NCBI RefSeq assembly: GCF_900496995.4 | Contig: NC_044011.1 | Span: 7,038,041 to 7,102,040, forward strand | Reading direction: 5' to 3' | DNA from: Aquila chrysaetos chrysaetos | Lineage: Eukaryota; Chordata; Aves; Accipitriformes; Accipitridae | DNA: 64,000 bases | Shown here: positions 33,201-44,740 of the stretch, one piece after another | Numbering within the stretch: position 1 is the first letter of the stretch | Layout: each line of letters opens with the position of its first letter | Made by a program: the position numbers and the translations under genes | Notes under the pieces: generated by a model | The model's input: the letters and a program-made list of their open reading frames with translations, nothing else | Told to the model about the DNA's origin: nothing | Databases searched by the model: none

Positions 33201-36200
33201 TTGTGTAGGTCTAACCGGCCTGCATGATTCCTATCTTCTTCTACTGTGGGTACTGCTTCACTGAGCCCAAAAAGTTCGAGACTGTGACAGCCTTTTCCAC
33301 ATCCTTTGTCACTGAGTCCCCTGCACCACTGACCAAGATGCCCACACTCTCCTTAGGCTTCCTTTTGCTGCGAAGGTGCTTAGATACGCCTTTCCTGTTG
33401 TCCTTCAACTCCCTGGCAAATTTCAACTCCAGTTGAGCTTTGGCATTCATAACTCCATTTCTACATGTCTGGGCAATGTCTTTGTATTGTTCTCAAGTAG
33501 CCTGTCTCCACTTTCACCTTTGCATACTTCCTTTTTGTGTTTGATCTGACTAAGGAACTCTATGTCCATCTATGCCGGCCTTCTGGCACACTTCCTTGAA
33601 TTTCTGCCACTGGACTGGACCATCCTTGATCTCAGAGGATTGGGTCCTGGAAGATCAACTAGCTGTGTTGGACCCTTTGCCCTCCACAACAGTTTCCCAC
33701 AAGATCCTGAACAAGGCAAAATCTGTTCTTCTGAAGTCTATGAGCTGTAATTCTGCTGTTTGTCTTGCTCATTCCGCTCAGGATCATAAACTCCACTCTC
33801 ATGATTGCTGCAGCTAAGGCTGCCCTTGACTTTCACATCTTCAACAAGTTCCTCCTTGTTTGTGAGTAGCAGGTAAACAGAACATCTCTCCTAGCTGGTT
33901 CATCAAGCACCTGCATCACAAAATAGGCTTCAGTACCTAACAGCAACTTCCTGGATTTCTTGCAACCAGCCAGATTGCCTTTCAAGCAGATATTGGGGTT
34001 TGTTAAAACTGGCCAGGAATATCAAGATCTGTGACTGTGAGGTGTTCTCCAGCTGCCTAAAGATGGCTTCATCTACCTCCTCTTCTTGATCCAGTGGATC
34101 AACACCACCTATGCTGACCTGTCATCTGATCCTTACTCACAAGCTCTCTTCCTTGGGAGAAGTGATGAATCAGTAAATCTCCATGCACTCAAGCCATTCC
34201 TTTGCATCAAATGCAACCCATCCTTCTTAGCTTCCCACCCTATCTTTCCTGAAAAGCCTGTATCCATCCGTTGCAGGACTCCAAGCCTGAGAATTACCCC
34301 ACCAGGTCTGTAACATCCTAAAGAGATCACGGTTCTGCAGCTGTGCACATTTCCTCCTTTCTGCGCCCCATGCTCCATGCATTTCTGTACAGCCATTTGA
34401 GATGGGCTCCAAGTCATGCAGCTTTTTCAGGGGAAGTGTGAGAGCCTTCCCTGTCATCCTGTCCCCTAAACACATCTGCTCAACTCCTTGTGCCCTCAGT
34501 TTTCTTCAGATTACTGTAGCCTTTCCTCAAGGCTACACACCTACTTTACAGCCCTCCTTGCTAGATTTGCAAGCCTGTTTGCAAAGGCACTTTTGTCCCA
34601 CATGGTCAGATGAATCCTGTTCCTTTTCAGTGACCCTTGTGCCTGAGAGAGAGTCCTGCAGTCATAGCAGTAGAAGTCCTGCCTGTGACAGCAGCCATGC
34701 AGCCAGTTGTTGACCTGCAAGATGAGTCCATTTCTACTAATCCTTTCCCCTTCACTGGAAGGACTGAGGACTGAGCCATGTGGGCTCCCACGCCCTTCAG
34801 CCTCTCCCCCAGGGCTCCATAATCACACATTATATGCTCCAGGTTATCCCTGGTACTGTCACTGCTGTCTACATGGAAGGGCAGCAATGGGTAATAGTCC
34901 AAGGACCAGTCAAGCCTTGGCAGTCTCTGCAGCTTCTTCAGTCCTGGCCTCTGATGAGAAACACATCTCCTCCTGAAGCATGAGGTTGGGTTGGCAGCTG
35001 GGTTCCTCTATCCCCTGCAGGGGAGAGTGTCCAGAAACCATCACGCGCCTTTCCCTTCTGCTTGGACACTAGGTTCAGGCTCAGCTGGCTCTGGATGCCT
35101 CCCCTGACAGGCCCTGTTTGTCCTCACCAGTACCCATGCACTATACCTAGTGTGAAGTTGCAGGTCTGCAGGTCGAGCAGGAACCTTCTGCCTACTGTCA
35201 GAAGGCACAGGCCTACACACCTTTCCCCATTTTGACTCTGGCCTCAAGAGGTCCCATCCTCCTTGCTTCCCATAACTCAGGCTTTTTTCTCTGCAGACTT
35301 TCCGCAAAGACCAGGGCAATCTCCTCATCATTCACCCTGATGGTGTGCAGTGTGCTCACTTCTTCCTTTTAGCTCCTTCAGTTAGCAAGTCCAAGCCTTG
35401 ACCAGAACATACATCCCATAGAGGAGGGCACTTTCAGCCCTGTCCCAGGGTGAAGCACCAGCCTCTCTCTTCAGCTCAAGACCTAGACAGCACTATCTTC
35501 TTTTCACGCTCTGTCTGGACTGAGGCTTCCAATGTGCCAAAGGCAAATGCACCAGTTAGTGCTGGAGAGGGTGTTGCGTGACACACTGCACAACCTTCAT
35601 TCAGCCCCACACAGGCCTGAACAGTTACTGGACCCCTCTGCACCCCTGCTGCACTAACTGCTGAGACAATTGCTATGTCTCTGTTAGCTAGCTCTATGTT
35701 CTTGCCTACCTGATACGCAGCAGCTTCCCAAACACCAGCTGAAAAAGTGCTTGAGACCTTCTCCCACCATTAGAAGTCTGATGAAGACAGCAGGCACAGG
35801 CACTCCCTAATCAGGAAACAGCCAAGAGAAGCTGACCCTTAGAGATGACTGAAGCACAAGTCTACAGAAGTTAACTCTCCTCATCAACAGCAATCACAAG
35901 AAGTTCCCAGCAGGTGATCCTTGGAGATCAGAAGGTGAGCCCTGGACAAGCACAAGGCTGGAAGGAGAGGAAAGTCTGGAAACTGCTGTGCGAACGGCTA
36001 TGTCTCTGCTAGCTGGCTCTTTTTTTGCTGAACTGTATGAGGGTAAAGCTAAAGATTCATGCAGATATTTTGTGACAAACTTAGTGTTTGGGTATGGAGT
36101 TAAGGATAGTTGGAGACAAGGATAAGGTTACTTCAGGGTTGTATTAAGGCATGTGATTTTTATTTTCCAGCCCAGAGCTGAGATGTAGAAGTTTGTTTTG

Positions 36201-39200
36201 TCTGTCACTCCATCTGTCCCCAGCACAGTGACAATCAGGAAGTCTGGTGAGAAGATAAGTGCTGAAAGGAGATTTCAACCCTCGTCCAACACATTTTGAG
36301 AATGCTCACCTAAGAAGTTTCTCCTTACCTTTACAGGATGCTGAAACCTGGGTGAGTGCCTCAGTGTCAGGGGCTTTGTGACCAAGCATCTCAAGGCAGA
36401 ACTGGCACTTCTGGACCACCCAAAACTTGGTGGACTTGAACCACACAGGCCGGAAGCCTCGCAACCAGAGCAGCTGGCAGGGAACCAGGTTGCAAGAGGG
36501 AGAGAACAACATGGAGGAGTCTGGAGGCAAAGAATCTGGGGACAGAGGCAGGGAGATGAGGGTTAGACTCATAAGTATTAGAGATAGGCAAAAGTGTGGC
36601 CAGGCCCATAGGATAGGGGGCTGCAGATGGTGAGGAGGCATCGGACCAACAAGTCCTGCTTTCCCCTCCCAGTCCTTTCCCCACCGTTTCTGGCCTTACC
36701 ACAGTGCCAGGCATCCGTCTGTTTCATGCGTACTGCCACATTGGATGTGAAGGGGGACGGAACCCCCATGCTGAGGCTGGACTTAACTGCGCTGTGCTGG
36801 ATGTCCTTCTCTGCCCTGCTTGTCCCCTCGCAGGCCAGTTTCCACAGCAGGTGCATCATGGCCAAGCGGTGCACAGGCAGCCTGCAGGGGCAGGGAGTTA
36901 GTCCTTGGTTCCACCTCGGGGAGGGCCGTGGGATACATGGATTAAAGAGGAGGGGGCAGGGGAGTAATGGTCATGCAGGTCCTCTCCCAAGGTCAGGGCA
37001 GAGGGGACAAGGAGGGAGCATGGATGCCCAGATTCTCTTCCCACCTCAGGCTACAGTGGGAAGGATGCATGCGAAGGACACCTGCTGTCCCTCCTCCAGA
37101 CCTTGCCAATGCCACTCTGCCTCATGGGCAAGTGTGTTACCCTCTCACCTGCCGTCTGATGATGGGGACAGTGAGAACCTGAGTGTATAATCGAAGGACT
37201 GGCTGCCCACGTGGTACTGAAGGGTCACGGATCCCTCACCCACCTCTGCATCCTGGTGACACAAGGGAAAGAGTCAGACAGAAAAGTTCATTTGCTGGGC
37301 ATAGGCAGCCTGGCTACCTAGATTCCCTCCCTGCTCCACTAAGGTAGTAGATGTCCATGGTTGGAGCAGAGGCAGTGATGTCTCTAGGGGAAAGAAGAGG
37401 GTTCACAGAGCCCTGATTATGGTCCCTCCCAGGTCCAACAGAGGTGAAGGACTCCCATTGCTGGGAAGGTGAAACAGGGAGTAGCTCCTTTACCTTCCAG
37501 AAAGCCCTGCCCCAGTGCATACGGTTCCTGGATCACTCTCACCTGTGCTTGCCCACGGATCTGGGCATAGATGGAGCTCTGATGTCCCTGGAAGATCACC
37601 TCAGGAGCTTTTCTGATCATTGACACCTCCAGGCCAGGTGGAAGGTCCCAATGTAGTGAGATCCCACTAGCCATAGGTTGCAGAGCCCGCTGCAGGCATT
37701 TCACTGCCTGGTGAGGAGAAGAAGGGAGCACAGACCACTTGGGTTCCCTCCCAATTCTGAGTGGGAGGGGGGGAATTTGGAGAGGGTCTCTGAGTTGGAG
37801 GGGATGGTGGCATTTGGATTGCCTTGCATGTTTAGGAGAGCCATTGGAGGTATTGAATAGAGCAAGGGGGGTGCTGGAAGCCCAGGCACCTGGGTCATTA
37901 CCTCGGATGTCATGTCCATCTTAGAGTGGAGGCACACACATTCACCTTTTGTCTCCAGGGCCATAGCCTGAGAAAGGTGGAAGCTGTCACAACTGTTAGT
38001 AGGAAAACAGAAACACCTGTACAGGAAAAGAGGGGGCAGTTACAGATGGGACAAAGGTGAGAGGCACAAAGGACAAGAGTGGTAAAAGGACAAAGTCTGG
38101 AGAGGTAAGGATGCTTCTGAGCGTAGAAATGGAACTGTGACTCAGAGTTTTCCCATTCACTCTGGGGTGAGTGATGTTGCCTGATGAGCAGGGAGACAGT
38201 GAGAATGGGTTTTGGGCCCGCAGAGAGCATTGAGGTATTGCATGGTGAAGGTGAAGAGGAAAAGTGCTGAGAAGAGTAGGGAAAGACTGGGGGAGAAGGC
38301 CTGCTAAATGAAGAGTATAGATGGTCTTGGTGAGGTAAGGAAAGTATGTGGGGGGGTTGCTGAAGTTCCATCGAGGTAAAGGGAAGATCTGGGGCACACT
38401 AGGATCTGGAAGAATGTTTGAAGAACTCCGACAGTCAGGGGGAGAGGAATGTTGTGGGTTAGCATGTTGGGGGACAGGAACAGGGCTCCCCCATTACCGG
38501 TGGTGGTCCCGGTAACGGTAGACCTCAGCCATGACAGCTTCCTCTTCGCTGGAGATCTTCCTTTGGATGAAGATGAAAAGCTGAGGGAGAGAGGAGGGGA
38601 AACAAAGATTGCCAGGGCTCAGCACCCCCATAGAGGAAAGACACCCTTCTAAAATGCAGGCAGCCTTCCCAGTTTGCTCCCTTAACCTCTCACACCCACT
38701 GGCCTTGAAACAGGAAAAGAGATTGTGTGTCTCCTTTCATTAACACCAGGACACCTCTTAGCACAAAGAGGTACCCCACAAGGAAGATCCACCTTCCCCA
38801 AGTGCGGGCAAATTCCACAAAAGCCCTCCCAAGCTGCCCACCCCAAAGATGGTGTCACTTTTGGCCATAAGGATGCCCCCCACATGCCAACTCCCAGTGC
38901 ACACAGCAGCAGAATATCTCACCCTGAGCCCTGAAGTCTACATTTACCCTATTGTTTACACCCATTCCAATCCCCAGAACCCTTTGGCCCCCTGATACCT
39001 GGCGGGCGTGGCCATGAAGGTGAGGAGTGTTGTAGATAGACCTTAGGAGGCCCAACAGGTCACAGCCCCCCAGATCAGGGCAGATGGAAGAGATGCGCCC
39101 CACTGCATTGTCCATGCTTTCCTGCGTATATTCCACACTCCGCCTGTGGGAGGGCACCCAGGGTGTCAGAGGCGGGAAGAACCTGGCCCATGGCTACCCT

Positions 39201-42200
39201 CACATGGCCACGCCCTAGAAAAGCCCTACCTCACCACCAGTGCTACAGAAGCACCCTGAAAAGACGACTTACCCTCTCACTGCCCCTAACAGACCCTGCC
39301 CTATAACTGCCCTCCAGCAAGAGCTAATCCCATAGTTCCATTTAGAAAAGTCATACTCTACTTACCCCTTGGCCTTGCCCCATCATCACCCCCAACTCAC
39401 GGATAGAAGGCTTTGAAAGTGGCCCCAAAACTGTAGATGTTGAAGTAACAGCCCAGAGGCAAACTCTTGAGGAGGAAGAGCAGTGTGTTCTGGGGACAGA
39501 TGGAGGGATGGGTAGAGCTCAGTTGGGGAAGCTAGGCAGAACATCTGCCCACGTGAAGCAGCTTGCCTCTATCCCCACCAGCTGGGCATGACCAGTGTAG
39601 AAAATCCCCCCTGAAGACCTCCTCCGGTGGTACCTGTGCATCCTGGAAGAGGCTGCGGTCCATGAGGAAGAGGAATTCCCCAGGCTGGCCTGGATTGGGC
39701 ACCTCCTCAGGAATGTCGGGCATCAGTGTCACCATCACCACAGGGTCTCCCAGCAGAGAGCCTGGAGTGTGTGTGGGGAAACAAGGAGGCTTTTTAAATT
39801 GGAGACCTCTTCCTTGTCCCTTTGCTTTTGTCCTCAGCTCTGACATATTGCCTGAAAAGCTCCTCAGATCCCCCCAGCCTCCCTGACACCCTCTCCCTAA
39901 TGTCCACTTCCACCCTCCTCACTCACCAGGTGGGGCTTTGGGATCTCTCCTCTCCACCACAGCACTGAGAGTGTGAGGCCCTCTGTAATACACCAGCAAG
40001 TTCAGATCATCATACATCCAGGGTGACGATTTCAAGGAGACCTGAGGACAAGCAGGGTGTGGGGAGGAAAGAGAACCAAATAAAAGGATTGAGGAGTCCA
40101 AAGGAGCGTCAGCAGGCTGTAGAGCCTTCACCTTCTGTCTCCAGGACCATGGCCTGGGAAAGGTTGAAGCTGTCACATTTGTTAGTAGGAAAACAGAAAC
40201 ACCTGTACAGGAAAAGATGGGGCAGTTAGAGATGGGACAAAGGTGAGTCTGCCTTTGGGACTTTGTCATTTGGCAGGGCCGCACCTCAGCAGATGTCTGA
40301 TCTGGAGCCGTGTATTGCAGAGGGGTGTAGCTGCTGTTAATGGCTACATGGGACACACCATGGGCTGACTTCAGACAGATGTTGAAGTGCAGGTTTTCAG
40401 ATATCACCTCCTCAGAAGACATCCAGTCTGCAGGGAGAAAGAGGTGTGAGAAAGTGAAGGAAGAGACCCTCGGGCAGCAGACAGCTATGGTGGGGCACTG
40501 TCTCTCATTGGTAGAGGGGAAATGTGGCATCTGAGATGTCCCTCACTGTGGTGCTTAGTGGAGTGGTGGTGGCGGGGGGGGGATCTGTAGACTCACACTG
40601 TGGTTTGTACAGGGATCTGTGGGGATCTCTTGCTGTGGGACATGTGGGGAGAATTCTGGGGTTCCTGACTGTGAGGTGCAAGGGGGAATATTCAGATTCT
40701 CTCACTGAAGCACGTGTGCAGATAGGGGGTTGTCTCCCATGTCTCTGTCCCCGCCCCTGCCCCCCCCCCCGAGGGATGTTGGGGAGCCCTGTGTTCCTCC
40801 CTGGGGGATACATCTGGGGGATCACTCACTGAGGTAGTTGTTCTGGGGCAACAGCTCGTGTGGCCAGCAAAACTGGGCAGCTCCATCAGGCTGCAGTGGC
40901 AGCTCCTGGACATAGCACAGGCTGATGGTCACCTCCCTGTTAGGAGGCAGGGTCCCCAAGAAACAAGCGAACACAGGACCCCAAAGATCCCACTGATCCT
41001 GCAGGTATCTTAAATTCTCCATGCCTGCAGTGGCTTTGCAGAGCTGCTGGGCCTGCCACAAAGTGAGAAAAATGTGTCACTGAGGTCTCCACAGGATTTC
41101 ATTCTCTCATCTCCACCCTTCATCCCAATCCACGGACCACCCCCTCCCACTGCAATTTCAGTACCTCTTCCTTCTCCCAGAGCATTGCTTCAATACGAGT
41201 GTCCCCCATGGTAGCATAGAAGCTGTGTACCACAGTGTTAGAGTCCACAGGAAAGATGAACATGGTCTCCTTAGAGACTGGCTCCACATTGCGGAAAAAC
41301 AGCTCAGACACCACATCAGCCACAAAGTCCTGGATGGTTACATTTACTGTCACAGTTTCCAGCTCCAGTTCAGAATAGGAGTGAAAGAACCATATTCCCC
41401 TCTGGAATAAGCCTGAGGAAGACACAACAGCTGTCAGACTCCCTGGCTGCCCATAGGAAACTTTAGATTTGAGGTGTCTGCTTGTAGTGGGAAACAGTTG
41501 TGTGTGCAAACCTGCCACAGAAATGCCAGTTGCAGAAACCGACAAATAGCAGTGAAGGGTCCCTGAGGCTGCCAACATGTTTCCCTTAGACCACAGTTCC
41601 TCATCTCTCTAAGCCCCTTTCCGTCCAATGCACACGGCAGCTGTGCCCTCAGATCGCCTAACTGTTCCATGCTTCATCATAGTTCAGGCCTATCGTGGCG
41701 TTAAGAGGAGTCTGTCTGTCCCCTAGTACACAGCGTAAGACAGTCTTACAACTGAGCTTCATGCAAATGGCAGGAGGTGCCCTGCAGCTCCTCAAACCTC
41801 CAGACCGTATCTCAGAGGTTGGAGCAGGTGCCACCATCTGCTTCAAGACTAATGATCCAAAAAGTTGAGCTTGATTTTCAACTTTTCAATCAAGCAGATA
41901 TACTACTCATTTTGGACTACTGGAAGGGAAGGGGGACCATACCAAGGGCCCTTAGCATGGCATCAAAGGTAGAGTCACAGGAAGTCGCTTCATCTCCTCT
42001 TCATTGTTGGCAGCAGAGACGTTTCTCACTGACCTCCCTTTCTCACCTGTCATACTTGTAGAGTATGGTTTATCTGAGGCCAAAAATGTGTAGATCTGAA
42101 TTTGGTTGGAAGGTGGCTTTGGTGACCCCTCTGCCTTCTATGACAGCAGCCCATGGAAAGGCAACCTTCTCCATACCTTTGCCCTTGGTTTGAGAGGAAG

Positions 42201-42860
42201 AGCATCTCATTTTAGGGCAAGGTTTGGCATCAGTGGTGCATCAAACCTGATGGTAAAATGCATTGGAGTAGCGTCTTGGTCAAGAATGGTGTAACACTAC
42301 AGTAGGAATAGAGTGACACTTAGCAAAGGAAGGTATACGAAGACCTTCATAGGGGTTGCCGAAATGTGTTGGAAGGGGATGGTATACAGAAGATGGCATA
42401 GTTCACCTGGAGGGGATGATGCAACTCACCAATCAAGCAATGCACCTAGGTATCACAACACAGTAGGGGATGATTTAGCACCACAGTAGAGGTGATGCAA
42501 TATCATAGCACTGAGGAGTGTTGCCCCCCATCCCACAATAGTAGACATCTCTTCTGCATGATTCTCCCACTTTGTGATGGTTTCCCTGGAAAACCTTCAG
42601 CACTATGGGTGAGATGAATCATACTTACAAAAACATCTTTTGCTATGCCAAACAAAAAAAGTGAAGGCTGACTACAGGCCATGCCCCTGAGTTCCCAGAA
42701 CAGGGTGAGATGTGCCACCCTGTCAACCACCCAGGAAACCAGTTCCTTCCCACATTACTCTCCCGGCTAAAATCTTCTCCACTGCTCACAGATGTCACCC
42801 TTTTGGCCCCAACTCACCCCTACGGATATAGTGTTTGCTCAGGATGCCACTTTTCCTCAT
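30232..42860 (-). CDS. VWA5A-like: VIT and VWA domain protein, VWA5A-like, 17 coding exons
   Basis: Exons in gene order: 42818-42860, 41165-41412, 40830-41052, 40285-40427, 39927-40041, 39634-39761, 39401-39489, 38999-39143, 38498-38580, 37902-38016, 37543-37707, 37149-37252, 36700-36881, 36329-36535, 30910-31133, 30481-30604, 30232-30311. All have GT-AG borders and matching phases. They total 2418 nt, 805 residues; human VWA5A is close to 790. Residues 15-171 hold the VIT domain (TVNVTIQDFVADVVSELFF, SLCYVQELPLQPDGA). The VWA-like domain spans about 258-444 (GEFLFLMDRS, LPLGCYFNIYSFGATF, SVEYTQESMDNAVGRI). LVALQ-type ALQKANGSWALTAALASALG and PTAWATVLALVWL mark the C-terminal helical region. 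The MIDAS metal site is lost (see findings) and about 16 residues after DRS are missing. The family is intracellular with poorly known roles. The start is the first ATG of the first exon; that exon is also open in frame upstream, so translation may begin in an earlier exon. A CR1 fills the 5.2-kb intron before 31133. Confidence 0.88.
31225..31350. repeat. Short imperfect intronic minisatellite
   Basis: About three units of roughly 33 bp sharing CC(T/G)CC-A-AGCATCCT. Lies in the large intron of the VWA5A-like gene. Confidence 0.4.
31756..36040 (-). mobile_element. Nearly full-length CR1 LINE with ORF1 esterase and ORF2 remnants
   Basis: Read on the minus strand. ORF1 region around 34540-35330: the end of the CR1 esterase (SGNH hydrolase-like) domain is visible as STRDNLEHIMCDYGALGERL and IHLTMWDKSAFANRLANL with a stop near 34540. 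ORF2 follows: an endonuclease block near 34230-34480 (ETWWGNSQAWS-like, GYRLFRKDR), a long decayed middle, reverse-transcriptase blocks near 32557-32772 (LFNIFINDLD) and the C-terminus down to the 3' end at about 31756 (AGGTTGGAAGGGACC, inverted). Many stops and shifts show it is inactive. The 5' border is uncertain. A 40-bp direct repeat at 35655-35694 and 35981-36020 may belong to its 5' UTR. It lies in an intron of the VWA5A-like gene, in sense. Confidence 0.85.
37941..38061 (-). repeat. 121-bp duplicated segment, functional copy
   Basis: Covers the first two thirds of VWA5A-like exon 10 with its acceptor site and 45 bp of upstream intron. Its partner is at 40127-40247: equal length, no gaps, about 9 differences. 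Confidence 0.9.
40127..40247 (-). repeat. 121-bp duplicated segment, stray copy in intron 4
   Basis: Carries a copy of the exon 10 start (CFCFPTNKCDSFNLSQAMVLETEGEG) with its CTGTACAG acceptor. It lies between exons 4 and 5, where a coding exon 10 piece does not belong. The frame meets a stop shortly after the duplicated part. Confidence 0.9.
41413..42817. other. First intron of the VWA5A-like gene
   Basis: No repeat family or exon was recognised. It ends at the donor after 42818 (GTGAGT on the minus strand) and at the TTCCTCAG acceptor of exon 2. Confidence 0.5.
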
Positions 42861-42886
42861 CTTGACTCTTTGGTTGAAGACAGCTT
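42861..42886 (-). other. 5' untranslated part of the first coding exon
   Basis: The exon begins after a good acceptor (CTCTTTCCCACACAG on the minus strand), so at least one more exon with the promoter lies at higher coordinates. Confidence 0.55.
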
Positions 42887-43561
42887 CTGTGTGGGAAAGA
42901 GCATAAAGTGGGCTATGAGGACCTTGTGAAAAAAACCTGGGCACCTCCATTTTCCCTTCCTCCAAGATATGGAGCTCCACCCCCCACATATATGGGCCAG
43001 GATGAATCTTCCCTTCCTCACATCCCATGTCAGGATCCTTTTTGCCCCTCTCTCACCAGCCTGGTAGCAGATTAGTAGGAGACAGGCCTAGGATGGGAGT
43101 TGCAGGTGTCAAAAATGCCTATTGGTTCAATGGGGTGGTGGTGCTTAGTTCAGATTAGAGCACAGGGAAGGCGGAAGCAATGATGGGTCACAGCCTGAGA
43201 CACAAGGTACAGCATGAGTTTGGGCCTGAGCCGTGATAATTGCACCTGGAGGACACTGGTACTAATGCTGACAGAGGAAGAAATGTGCAGAAGGTTGGAC
43301 AGACAGAGCAAGAGAAGCACGGTCTGGGAGGGTGGGTGGAGGAATGCATAGATTTGTGTGAGTAGAGTACTGCAGTTGCATAGTTGGAGAAGGATGTATT
43401 TAGTGGCAGTAGGAGTGGATGGCAGAAAAAAAAGTGACTGTGTGGGGAACTGGAGAGGAGAATGGATGAATGAATTAGTAGTTGGGATGTATGGATGCAC
43501 ATTCAGGGAAGTGGGGAGCTGGAGGGTGTTGGAGGAAATGACAGGACATCTAAAATGATAC

Positions 43562-44152
43562 TGTTATCAATTAATATGTATAATATGATTGAAATAACCA
43601 GGGAGCTGCTAAAGTCCTGTGTACAGCCCCCATCAGTTAGTATTTCAAATAGGGAAACAGTAACTAGACATGATTTAGGGTTTACGAACTAACTACTAGA
43701 CAATGGGGCTTTGTAAATAAATAGGATGTTTATGTCAGAAAAGGTCATGGATTGTGGTCTGGTCAATAAACCTTGAAGAACCACCTGGATCTGCCAAGAT
43801 TAGGGAAGAAGCAGGTAAAAGGTAAATCCTATTGGGGGGGATCGTGACCACCGACTCATTGACCACCTACTCAAATGATACCACCTACTTGAAAGAAGAC
43901 AATGAAGGAAGAAGACAGAGTCTGCGCACTAATTTATATGAGGGGCGAAGAAGAAAGCACCAATCATTAAGGAAAATAACAATGAATATGTATTAGTTAA
44001 GTGTATAATTATGAGGATTTTTGAGACAAGGGTGTGCTGTCTTGAGACAGGCACCCATTCATGCGCATCAGTGAGATTAGTTTGAAAATACCACGACTCT
44101 GTGTGTTATTGGCTTGCACACCGGGTAAACGAACCCCATTTGTGGGACAACA
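43562..44152 (+). mobile_element. Solo LTR, second family, copy 1 (591 bp)
   Basis: Starts TGTTATCAATTAATATG and ends TTTGTGGGACAACA. Flanks are atac (43558-43561) and atgc (44153-44156), a 4-bp target duplication with one mismatch. It matches 56662-57327 over its whole length except for an insertion there. A 4-bp duplication suits ERV1 (gamma-like) integrases. Confidence 0.9.
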
Positions 44153-44740
44153 ATGCTAGACACCCATGTTTCAACAAGTAAATCTCACCTCTCAATTTAA
44201 ATAAGAGGAAGAGCCTCTTAGCACAGTAGCAGGATTCAGTTCAGGATTATTATGTATAAGTGTATTTGAAACAGATACATTCAGATTAACTTCTAAACCC
44301 CTGCAAGGGGGTTTGCCAGAGGGCACAGAAAGAGGAGGTGAGAATGGGGCACAGGAATGAATGAGGAGTGAGGGGGATGCAAGGCAGGGGATAAAATGAG
44401 GAAGGGAAGGAGGGGTGTGCATTCTCTGCTGTAGTGATCCTGATGAGGGGACCATTGTACACTGAGGAGTTAGTGGCCCACGTACCAGTTAACCTGGGGA
44501 GGCACAGGACAGGACTGTGCCATGCTGCACATACAGCTTGGCCTTCAGGCCTGTGATGGGCTGTACAAATCCCACGGCCGCAGGATAACCTCAGCCAGTT
44601 CATCGTAACAGAGCTGTCTCTGGAACAGGCGCATTGTGAGATGCTGCGTGCTGCTCAGAGGCCCGTTCGATGCCGCACAACCCGGGGTTCCCAGCGTCTG
44701 AGGGGGGCGTCAGATTATCTGTGCTATTCTCTCTTCCTTC
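44153..44740. other. No recognised gene
   Basis: Unique-looking sequence between the solo LTR and the CpG-dense block. Confidence 0.4.

Noticed and set aside
36627-37190. 187-codon plus-strand frame
   Set aside because: It is antisense to exons 12-13 of the VWA5A-like gene, which are supported by splice sites, phase and family match.
37910-38397. Two long overlapping minus-strand frames (153 and 133 codons)
   Set aside because: They run through intron 9 and exon 10 of the VWA5A-like gene. Only the part after the TGTACAG acceptor is coding, and in a different frame.
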